5,990 nt of DNA from Crocinitomicaceae bacterium. Its GTDB lineage: Bacteria; Bacteroidota; Bacteroidia; Flavobacteriales_D; Parvicellaceae. The notes below the pieces were generated by a model. It saw only the letters and a program-made list of their open reading frames with translations, searched no databases and was not told where the DNA came from. Below are positions 1 through 5,624 of the stretch, one piece after another. The position numbers and the translations under genes are program-made. Position 1 is the stretch's first letter; every line of letters begins with the position of its first letter. Where the stretch lies: positions 1-5,990 of the forward strand of contig PBXW01000078.1 in NCBI GenBank assembly GCA_002727735.1, in the 5' to 3' direction.

Positions 1-362
1 CCTAATTCTTTTGGTTTGGTATCAGGATTGATTAACGCTTGAACAGTTTTTGCTCTATCAGCTGCTGAAATTCCAGTGGAACAGCCATCACCAATTAAAT
101 CAACAGATACAGTAAATGGAGTATCAAAGTGAGAGTTATTTGAATCAACCATTAAGTCTAACCCTAATTCATCACATCTTTCCTCAATTAATGGAGTGCA
201 GATAAGGCCCCTTCCATGTGTGGCCATAAAGTTTATCAACTCAGGATTTGCATTGCGGGCTGCAGTAACAAAATCACCTTCATTTTCCCTGTCTTCATCA
301 TCAACTACAATGACTAGTTTGCCTTTTTTTATGTCTTCTAACGCTTCTTCTACTGAGTTCAT
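1..362 (-). CDS. ribB: 3,4-dihydroxy-2-butanone 4-phosphate synthase, N-terminal part (gene runs off the left edge)
   Basis: This enzyme converts ribulose 5-phosphate to 3,4-dihydroxy-2-butanone 4-phosphate plus formate, supplying the four-carbon unit of riboflavin in the cytosol. The 120 visible residues contain the family signature [11 protein letters not shown] (residues 21-31), whose acidic cluster holds Mg2+ and substrate ligands. They also contain ATHGRGLIC (47-55) and the loop [11 protein letters not shown] (96-106). The start is ATG at 362-360; an in-frame TAA lies only 10 bases upstream, so no longer N-terminus is possible. The C-terminal half of the domain is beyond the edge. In Bacteroidota this domain is often fused to GTP cyclohydrolase II (RibBA), and the window cannot show whether that is so here. 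It follows the glycosyltransferase gene by 31 bases on the same strand and is probably the distal gene of that operon, possibly with its own weak promoter. The identification is firm. Confidence 0.95.
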   Translation of the reverse strand, partial: MNSVEEALEDIKKGKLVIVVDDEDRENEGDFVTAARNANPELINFMATHGRGLICTPLIEERCDELGLDLMVDSNNSHFDTPFTVSVDLIGDGCSTGISAADRAKTVQALINPDTKPKEL

Positions 363-376
363 TTGATTGTTTTAGG

Positions 377-384
377 CAAATTTA
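377..384 (-). promoter_or_regulatory. Possible weak -7 element upstream of ribB
   Basis: Read on the minus strand this is TAAATTTG, an exact match to the Bacteroidota sigma-factor -7 consensus TAnnTTTG, in the short gap between the glycosyltransferase stop codon and ribB. No TTG -33 element is visible at the usual distance upstream, and the implied 5' leader would be under about 12 bases. An 8-base match in AT-rich DNA is weak evidence. It could give ribB some expression independent of the upstream genes. Confidence 0.2.
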
Positions 385-393
385 ATATTTAAT

Positions 394-1578
394 TTACTTC
401 TGCTTGTCACCTTGTTTAGATTTAAATATTGAATATAGTTTTTCATTAGCTCTATTCCAATTGTAATTTTTCTCCACAAATAATCTTCCTTCTTTTCCAA
501 TTTGATGTCTTAGGTCCTTGTTTTTTAATAGTTCTGTGATATGGTTGATGTAATCCTTAACATCATTTCCAATAAAAATATTTTGCATATGTAAAGCGTG
601 CAAAGACCTATTGGCATGAGCTGAAGTTATGGAGGGAATTCCAAGAGACATGGCTTCTAAAAGTTTGTTTTGAAGTCCTGTGCCAATAGCCATAGGTGCA
701 AAAAATATTTTGCCGCTACAATAAGCATCTCTTATATCGTTGAACCAACCTTTAACATCTATATGCTGGTTTTGTAATTTTAAAACTTTAGATGTTGGGT
801 TACTTCCAGCTATTAGTATTTTAATTTCAGGAAATTCAGTTAAAATTGATGGTAAAATTTCATGGGCAATAAATGTTGCTGCATGCATATTTGGTGGGTA
901 ACTTAGATTTCCAATAAAAACCAAATCATACTTTATTTCAACATCTTTTGAGTCGTAGTATGCTGTATCAATGCCATTTTGAACTACTTGAATGGTTTGA
1001 TTTTTTTCATGAAAAATATCATTCCTATCAACAGAAGAGATAATAGTATGATGATTAAAGAATTCATAAGCTAAGTTTTCGAAATTTTTAAGTCTTGTAA
1101 ATTCTACATTTAAAATAGGTTTCATCCAAAATGGAGCTATAGGTATACGTCTTTCTATTCCTTTTGATAAAGCATCCATATAGTCTAATGTGGAGGGAAT
1201 ATGATGTTGGTCTTTCATGTAAAGAGCAGTTCTTATCAGTTGACAAAAGATGTGATTTGGCTTTATTTCTTCTATGAGCTTATTTATTTTGTTTTGAAAG
1301 GAATAGGTGTAGAAGTAATTGACTTGGAAAGGTTTGTTGTTGAAAAAAGCTCTAGTTAAGTTTAATAACCTTCTCCATAATGGTAAATATAAAATAGTAA
1401 TGCTTTTGCAGTATTTTTCTAAATGTTCTACTTCATTTTTGTTAATATGAACATCTGTTAGAGAAACAAGATGAATTTCGTTTTGTTTAGAAATTTCTTT
1501 TATCTGATAATAGGCTCTTAACTTGTCACCTTTATTTGTGGGATAGGGAAATCTTGATGTAAGAAAAAGAAGTTTCAT
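394..1578 (-). CDS. Glycosyltransferase, GT4 type (GT-B fold), resembling the exosortase-associated Stp1 group
   Basis: This 394-residue protein probably transfers a sugar from a nucleotide-sugar donor onto a lipid-linked or surface glycan at the cytoplasmic face of the membrane. The N-terminal acceptor domain opens with LLFLTSRFPYPTNKGDKLR (residues 3-21), the Rossmann start and glycine loop typical of GT4 enzymes. LDYMDALSKGIERR (131-144) resembles the matching region of the PEP-CTERM/XrtA-associated Stp1-like glycosyltransferases. The donor domain begins around VVQNGID (198-204) and YDLVFIGNLSYPPN (217-230). It carries the nucleotide-sugar site at GTGLQNKLLEAMSLGIP (299-315), with Glu308 in the usual conserved position. 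There is no signal peptide or clear membrane segment. The ATG overlaps the stop codon of the upstream glycosyltransferase as ATGA, which indicates translational coupling. The length is normal for the family. Donor and acceptor cannot be read from sequence, and no exosortase gene is visible here, so the Stp1 resemblance is only a sequence-type label. Confidence 0.88.
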   Translation of the reverse strand: MKLLFLTSRFPYPTNKGDKLRAYYQIKEISKQNEIHLVSLTDVHINKNEVEHLEKYCKSITILYLPLWRRLLNLTRAFFNNKPFQVNYFYTYSFQNKINKLIEEIKPNHIFCQLIRTALYMKDQHHIPSTLDYMDALSKGIERRIPIAPFWMKPILNVEFTRLKNFENLAYEFFNHHTIISSVDRNDIFHEKNQTIQVVQNGIDTAYYDSKDVEIKYDLVFIGNLSYPPNMHAATFIAHEILPSILTEFPEIKILIAGSNPTSKVLKLQNQHIDVKGWFNDIRDAYCSGKIFFAPMAIGTGLQNKLLEAMSLGIPSITSAHANRSLHALHMQNIFIGNDVKDYINHITELLKNKDLRHQIGKEGRLFVEKNYNWNRANEKLYSIFKSKQGDKQK

Positions 1579-2774
1579 ATGGAATTACTACAGAATTCAA
1601 TCAATTCATTAACTATTCTCTCATTGTTGTAAAATGATGAAACGTGTTGTTTTGCTGACTGACCAAGTTTTAAAGTTTCTTTCGGATTATTAACTAATGA
1701 CAATGCTTGTTCTAAAAATTCATCTTCATTGTTGGCAATTTTTAGATTTTCATTATGTTCAATTCCTTCTGCGCCAATAGAAGTTGATATAATAGGCTTG
1801 GCTAGGGCCATACCTTCAATTATTTTTACTCTAATACCACCTGCTGAAAGTAGGGGTACCAGCATGATGTCCATGTCATTCATAAAACCAACAGCATCAT
1901 CTACTTTTTGGTGATTTATAATTCCTTTGTAATCACCATTAATTAACCAGTTGGGCATATTTTTTCCAGCAAGATGAAGCTCTGAATTTGGAATATGTTC
2001 CATAATTTTTGGCCAAACATTTTGTATCAACCACCCAACTCCTTCAAGATTTGGTTTCCAGTCCATTGCACCTAAATGGAAAAATTTAATTATTTTATTT
2101 TCTTTTAGTTCTCTTTTAATTGGGACATAGTTATTTGTGTCAATTCCAAAAGGCATACATGCTAAAGGTATGTTAGGGTTTAATTCTTTATATTTTTTTT
2201 CATCCTCTAGACTTATACAGGCAATACCATCAACATCGTTAATTACATTTAATTCGTAGTTCTTTAATTGATTAGACAATAAATTCAGATATATTTTTTT
2301 TGCTGGATTTTGTGTTTCATTAGCCAATCTCTTCCATATAATATGTTCTAAATTGTGTGATCTTAAAATTACTTTTGCGCTAGAATAAGAGCGTAGTGTT
2401 TGGATATAGGGTGTAGTGAATAAACTTTCTAATAAAATAACATCAAATGTTGCTGACTTTAATGTTTTTATGATTAGAGCATTAAAATCTGGAGAAAAAA
2501 ATCGAGAAATATTGTAGGAATCATAGGTGACTAGATTTGAAAAAGCATCAACTATATTAAGTTTAGTATCAACAAAAACATGTTCTAATTGGCTTTTCTT
2601 TATGAAGTTTTTAGGGTACTCATTTTCAATAAATGGATGTTTTAGTGTACTTATGGTTAATAGTTTAATGCTACCAAATTTTTGAATTAGTCCTTCGCTG
2701 ATGTTCTTAATAGCAATACAGCCTCCATCAATGAGAGGGTAGGGTGGTTTATGGCAGATTTGTAAAATTTTCAT
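1575..2774 (-). CDS. Glycosyltransferase, GT4 type (GT-B fold)
   Basis: This 399-residue protein is a second GT-B glycosyltransferase, distinct from its downstream neighbour. It starts MKILQICHKPPYPLIDGG (residues 1-18), a Rossmann strand followed by the glycine loop. It has RSHNLEHIIWKRL (138-150), a motif I recognise from GT4 enzymes of Bacteroidota. The donor domain follows at MPFGIDTNNY (207-216) and FFHLGAMDWKPN (231-242). The nucleotide-sugar site is GGIRVKIIEGMALAKPIIS (312-330), with Glu320 as the conserved acidic residue. No membrane segment is evident, so it probably works at the cytoplasmic membrane face. Its start codon overlaps the permease stop as ATGA, and its stop overlaps the next glycosyltransferase start in the same way. 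The three genes therefore form one coupled transcript. Substrate is unknown; a role in LPS, O-antigen or exopolysaccharide assembly is inferred from the type and from the LptF neighbour. Confidence 0.88.
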   Translation of the reverse strand: MKILQICHKPPYPLIDGGCIAIKNISEGLIQKFGSIKLLTISTLKHPFIENEYPKNFIKKSQLEHVFVDTKLNIVDAFSNLVTYDSYNISRFFSPDFNALIIKTLKSATFDVILLESLFTTPYIQTLRSYSSAKVILRSHNLEHIIWKRLANETQNPAKKIYLNLLSNQLKNYELNVINDVDGIACISLEDEKKYKELNPNIPLACMPFGIDTNNYVPIKRELKENKIIKFFHLGAMDWKPNLEGVGWLIQNVWPKIMEHIPNSELHLAGKNMPNWLINGDYKGIINHQKVDDAVGFMNDMDIMLVPLLSAGGIRVKIIEGMALAKPIISTSIGAEGIEHNENLKIANNEDEFLEQALSLVNNPKETLKLGQSAKQHVSSFYNNERIVNELIEFCSNSI

Positions 2775-4219
2775 TTCCCAACTAATTTCCTAAGCATCTT
2801 AGTATACCATTCTGTGTCGAATATTCGAGCATCTTGGTTGGCTTTGTAAAATATAAAAATAGATACTGGAGTGATACATATTGCACTAAGCCACATGCCT
2901 AAATTTGGTCCCAAGTTATAATTAGCAGCCATTTCTTCACCAGCTCTCGTAAGAATAAAATATACTAGAAAGATAAGTATAGCAGTAATTACAGGCCATC
3001 CTAGTCCACCTTTTTTGACAATAGCGCCTAAAGGTCCTCCTAGGAAGAATAGCATTAATACAGCGTAGGATAATGTAAACTTTCTATTCCATTCAATTTT
3101 CAAATCACTTAAATAGTCTTTTGAAGATTTTTCTTTTGATTTTGCAATTCTAATGTGGTTTTTTAATTGATCTAATCTTTTGGTAGCCACTTTAAAATTT
3201 TTCTTTTGAAGTTTTTTAGACTGATTACTGAAAATCGATTTGAAATTGAAATTTAATTCTTGGTTGTTTTCTAAAGAAGAATCCTTATTGAGATAAAACT
3301 CATTACTAATGATCTGAGCAATCTTGTCATATCTTTTTTTTCGTTCAATATTTACAGAGTCATTAAGTTTATAAAGTTGTGATAAGTTTAATAAGTATTG
3401 TTCTTTTTGATATGATTTTTCACTTGAACGTTGAAATTCAAAAGCATTCATTTCAAAGGAAATGGTTGTTTGTTTAAAGTTGTATTTTGTAAATGGGATA
3501 TTAGATTCTTTAAAAGATTTTGGGTCCCATTCTTGTATCATATAACCATCTTCTAGTTCTAAACTAAGTTTAGATTTATCTTCTGGGTTAACAAGTTTCC
3601 CTTTCTTTGCTCTTATAACTCTTTTATAATCTCTTGGATCACTTTTATAAGACCATGCCCCAAGAGATTGCCTATTCATGTTGCTATGGTCATATATGAG
3701 AATGTCAGAAAATTCGTTTCCTCCTTTATTTTTATCTCCTATTCTTATGGAGAAATTATCCGATTTAAAAAAAACTCCAGGCTGTAATACAAGTGCTACT
3801 TTGGTGTTTTGAATGTCTCTCAGTAAAACTCGCATTTTAAAATTTGCTACTGGCCATAAATTATTGGTGAAATAAAATGCAAAAACTGCAATCATAAAAA
3901 CAACAACAATTAGTGGCCTCATAATTTTAAATAAGGAAATTCCCGCAGCTTTCAGGGCTAATAACTCATTTTTTTCTCCCAAACTACCAAAAGACATGAT
4001 AGATGCCAATAAAACAGATAATGGTAAGGCTAACGGAACCCAGTTAGCAGATGCATACAATAGTAACTCAAGTATAATGTTCCATTCCAACCCTTTGCCC
4101 ATCAAGTCATCTACATACAGCCAAAGAAACTGCATGTCTAAAATAAGCATCCAGATTATAAAATTTAGTAGGAAAGGACCACTAAATGAGGATATGATCA
4201 TCCAACCAATTCTTTTCAT
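2771..4219 (-). CDS. LptF/LptG family (YjgP/YjgQ) permease of the lipopolysaccharide export ABC transporter
   Basis: Members of this family form the inner-membrane channel of the Lpt system: with the ATPase LptB they extract LPS from the inner membrane and pass it to the periplasmic bridge. The 482-residue protein has the expected layout. Three membrane segments lie at about residues 13-33, 55-78 and 100-120. A periplasmic beta-rich region follows at about 140-262, then three more segments at about 380-400, 407-425 and 440-460. The cytoplasmic loop GSLGEKNELLALKAAGISLFK is at 78-98, the segment expected to contact LptB; its NELLALKAAGIS core is the clearest family signature. E. coli LptF and LptG are about 360 residues. 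The surplus here lies mainly at about 265-370, a charged, probably helical insertion between the periplasmic domain and segment four. LptF and LptG are hard to separate in this phylum, so no symbol is given. The gene begins 29 bases after the START-like gene and overlaps the following glycosyltransferase by ATGA. Confidence 0.92.
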   Translation of the reverse strand: MKRIGWMIISSFSGPFLLNFIIWMLILDMQFLWLYVDDLMGKGLEWNIILELLLYASANWVPLALPLSVLLASIMSFGSLGEKNELLALKAAGISLFKIMRPLIVVVFMIAVFAFYFTNNLWPVANFKMRVLLRDIQNTKVALVLQPGVFFKSDNFSIRIGDKNKGGNEFSDILIYDHSNMNRQSLGAWSYKSDPRDYKRVIRAKKGKLVNPEDKSKLSLELEDGYMIQEWDPKSFKESNIPFTKYNFKQTTISFEMNAFEFQRSSEKSYQKEQYLLNLSQLYKLNDSVNIERKKRYDKIAQIISNEFYLNKDSSLENNQELNFNFKSIFSNQSKKLQKKNFKVATKRLDQLKNHIRIAKSKEKSSKDYLSDLKIEWNRKFTLSYAVLMLFFLGGPLGAIVKKGGLGWPVITAILIFLVYFILTRAGEEMAANYNLGPNLGMWLSAICITPVSIFIFYKANQDARIFDTEWYTKMLRKLVGK

Positions 4220-4248
4220 TTCAAAATGATTAAGTTAATGAAAAGTAA

Positions 4249-4629
4249 TTATCCTCCTATAGCTTTCTTTAAATTATCAATGTTGTTATCCCACATAAGT
4301 TGGATTTCATCCTCTTCACCTTCATCTGCAAAATCTGTAACCAAAAGAGCAACATCTTTGGTTAAATCGTCTATTCTAATAGTCATTTCGAAAAAATAAT
4401 CTTCCCCTTCGTCATCTTCCCATTGGAATTTAACCGATTCACTTTTTCTAACTGTTTTAAGTATAGCAGTTTCTTCACTGCCATCCCAAAAAAATGTGTA
4501 CCTATCATCTTTAATATTCACATCATCTGAAAACCATTCAGATAGCCCACTTGGTGTGCTGAGGCAGTTAAAAAGTATGGTCGGAGAGGTTTTTATAATG
4601 TATTCTAAATCAATTCTGACTTTATCCAT
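4249..4629 (-). CDS. START-like/SRPBCC domain protein
   Basis: This small cytosolic protein of 126 residues has the layout of a START-like (SRPBCC, AHSA1-related) helix-grip fold. It opens with strand VRIDLEYII (4-12), then a helix with TILFNCLSTPSGLSEWF (17-33), where the Ser-Pro-Thr start and the LSEWF turn are typical. A run of strands follows: YTFFWDG (44-50), SVKFQWED (65-72), YFFEMTIRI (78-86) and ALLVTDFAD (94-102). A C-terminal helix at about 107-123 closes the cavity. The protein is very acidic (EDDEGED, EGEEDE). Small START-like proteins of this kind are widespread in Bacteroidota; their ligand and function are unknown to me. The start is ATG at 4629-4627, preceded by a purine-rich leader rather than a Shine-Dalgarno sequence. 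It is probably the first gene of the operon leading to lptF, divergent from the tRNA. Confidence 0.82.
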   Translation of the reverse strand: MDKVRIDLEYIIKTSPTILFNCLSTPSGLSEWFSDDVNIKDDRYTFFWDGSEETAILKTVRKSESVKFQWEDDEGEDYFFEMTIRIDDLTKDVALLVTDFADEGEEDEIQLMWDNNIDNLKKAIGG

Positions 4630-4687
4630 AGCTGTTTTGCTTTTCTATTCTTTCTTCTTCAGTTGGCAATATAGAAAAAATTAAATA

Positions 4688-4698
4688 CAAACTATATA
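4688..4698 (-). promoter_or_regulatory. Tentative promoter of the START-like/lptF operon
   Basis: On the minus strand this reads TATATAGTTTG, which fits the Bacteroidota -7 element TAnnTTTG only if one extra base is allowed between TA and TTTG. It lies in the 159-base gap between the START-like gene and the tRNA and would give a leader of about 50 bases that is purine-rich near the start codon. No TTG -33 box stands at a proper distance. The position is sensible, since this is the only non-coding stretch upstream of the operon, but the motif is imperfect. Confidence 0.25.
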
Positions 4699-4751
4699 GA
4701 TTGAAAAAAATGATAAAAATAAAATTTTAGAAACCAATAAATAGGATGAAG

Positions 4752-4778
4752 TTACTTATGTAAATTTATCTATATTTG
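4752..4778 (+). promoter_or_regulatory. Likely promoter of the tRNA-Met gene
   Basis: TATATTTG at 4771-4778 is an exact match to the Bacteroidota -7 consensus TAnnTTTG. A TTA at 4752-4754 could be a degenerate TTG -33 box; it lies 16 bases upstream, slightly closer than usual. Transcription would begin just before the mature tRNA 5' end at 4789, leaving a very short leader. Location and motif agree, although the -33 box is weak. Confidence 0.5.
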
Positions 4779-4788
4779 CGCCTCTTTT

Positions 4789-4865
4789 GGCGCGGTAGCT
4801 CAGACGGTTAGAGCGCAGGATTCATAACCCTGAGGTCGGGGGTTCGATTCCCCCCCGCGCCACCA
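4789..4865 (+). tRNA. tRNA-Met (anticodon CAU), elongator type
   Basis: A complete cloverleaf is visible. The acceptor stem GGCGCGG (4789-4795) pairs perfectly with CCGCGCC (4855-4861). The D arm is GCTC/GAGC with A14, G18-G19 and A21 present. The anticodon arm is CAGGA-TTCATAA-CCCTG, with CAT at 4823-4825. The variable loop is AGGTC, and the T arm is GGGGG-TTCGATT-CCCCC. Discriminator A is at 4862 and CCA is encoded at 4863-4865. The base of the anticodon loop has an A31-C39 mismatch, which I recall as common in elongator tRNA-Met of this phylum. It is not the initiator: the first acceptor pair is a normal G-C, and the three consecutive G-C pairs next to the anticodon loop are missing. A CAU anticodon could also mean the lysidine-modified tRNA-Ile2; the anticodon stem argues for Met, but sequence alone does not fully exclude Ile2. 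Confidence 0.95.
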
Positions 4866-4884
4866 ATTCCTCAAGTTAATTAAT

Positions 4885-4918
4885 GGCTTTAAGATTATAC
4901 TTAGAGCCTTTTTTATTT
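4885..4918 (+). terminator. Rho-independent terminator of the tRNA-Met gene
   Basis: GGCTTTAAG (4885-4893) and CTTAGAGCC (4900-4908) form a 9-base-pair stem with one G-U wobble around the 6-base loop ATTATA. TTTTTTATTT follows at once. It starts 19 bases after the encoded CCA and terminates plus-strand transcription. The T-run overlaps the last codons and TAA (4915-4913) of the convergent DJ-1 family gene. Read on the minus strand the hairpin has no following T-run, so it should work poorly for that gene. Confidence 0.8.
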
Positions 4919-5623
4919 ATCAGTGTTGTTTTTTAGTTTTAGTAATGCTCTGGCATTCACTAAAATTTCCCATAGAGACAAGTCTTTTTTTGCATCATTT
5001 TCCATTATTTCTTCTGATAATTTGATGACATCTTGTTCTGCATTTAGGTAATTTCCTGAATTAAATATTGGATTTGGATCATATTCAATAGAAAGCTGTG
5101 CTGCCTTAGCCGCTTTTTCTCCTTTTAATTCATTAACTAGAAATAGGGCCATATCAATTCCTGCTGAAACTCCTGCGGCAGTAATGTATTTACCCTCACT
5201 TACTATTCTTTCTCTAACTGGATTAACCTTAAATTGAGTCAACATATTTACAGCTTTCCAGTGAGATGTTGCCTTTTTGTTTTTTAAAACTCCAGTTGAA
5301 GCTAAGATAATAGACCCTGTACACACTGATACCGTTTTCTGAGTACTCAAATCTATTTTTTTAATCCAATTTAAGACTTTTTCATCCTTCATTTCTCTTA
5401 CAAAAGCAATGGAAGAACCAGGAATGATTAATACATCTGCTTTAGATATTTCATCAATGCTATACTTGGAATTGATGTGAATAAAATTTGTATCAGCTTT
5501 TATTTCTCCTTTTTCTTTTGAAACAAATTTTATATCAGTTTCTTTTACATTTCTTAAAATTTCATAAGGTCCAATGGCATCAAGCATAGTCATACCATTA
5601 TAAACGTAGATTACAACATTCAT
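4913..5623 (-). CDS. DJ-1/PfpI family protein, isonitrile hydratase-like
   Basis: This 236-residue cytosolic protein has the class I glutamine amidotransferase-like fold of the DJ-1/PfpI superfamily. MTMLDAIGPYEIL (11-23) supplies the acidic residues near the active site (Asp15, Glu21). ADVLIIPGS (62-70) is the central strand. VSVCTGSIILASTGVL (98-113) is the nucleophile elbow, with Cys101 followed by Thr102. KKATSHWKAV (116-125) carries His121. ITAAGVSAGIDMALFLV (147-163) and IEYDPNPIF (179-187) are strong signatures of the isonitrile hydratase-like subgroup. The characterised Pseudomonas isonitrile hydratases, which add water to isonitriles to give N-substituted formamides, also use a Cys at about position 101. 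Related GlxA-type regulators carry a C-terminal AraC DNA-binding domain; this protein ends without one, so it should be an enzyme rather than a regulator. The natural substrate is uncertain. It starts one base after the upstream gene's stop and is probably co-transcribed with it. Confidence 0.88.
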   Translation of the reverse strand: MNVVIYVYNGMTMLDAIGPYEILRNVKETDIKFVSKEKGEIKADTNFIHINSKYSIDEISKADVLIIPGSSIAFVREMKDEKVLNWIKKIDLSTQKTVSVCTGSIILASTGVLKNKKATSHWKAVNMLTQFKVNPVRERIVSEGKYITAAGVSAGIDMALFLVNELKGEKAAKAAQLSIEYDPNPIFNSGNYLNAEQDVIKLSEEIMENDAKKDLSLWEILVNARALLKLKNNTDK

Positions 5624-5624
5624 T

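Noticed and set aside
1729..1914. Plus-strand open frame of 61 codons opposite the glycosyltransferase gene.
   Set aside because: It lies wholly antisense to a well-supported GT4 gene, over its conserved donor-site region, and its protein shows no recognisable family.
3996..4229. Plus-strand open frame of 77 codons opposite the start of the permease gene.
   Set aside because: It is antisense to the conserved N-terminal membrane segments of LptF/LptG, with no supporting motif or start signal.
4253..4258. AGGAGG on the minus strand, resembling a perfect Shine-Dalgarno sequence ahead of lptF.
   Set aside because: It encodes the final Gly-Gly of the START-like protein and lies more than 30 bases from the lptF ATG, too far to act as a ribosome binding site; Bacteroidota also rarely use such sequences.
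4496..4684. Plus-strand open frame of 62 codons with a hydrophobic end, reaching into the gap before the tRNA.
   Set aside because: Most of it is antisense to the START-like gene, and the hydrophobic part comes from the pyrimidine-rich complement of that gene's purine-rich leader.
4816..4832. A31-C39 mismatch in the anticodon stem, considered as a sign of a tRNA pseudogene.
   Set aside because: All other stems pair perfectly, conserved loop bases and CCA are present, and a promoter and terminator flank the gene, so it appears functional.
4778..4865. Repeat of GCGCC flanking the tRNA, considered as an attachment site for an integrated element.
   Set aside because: Five bases is far too short for an att core, and there is no integrase or cargo next to the tRNA.
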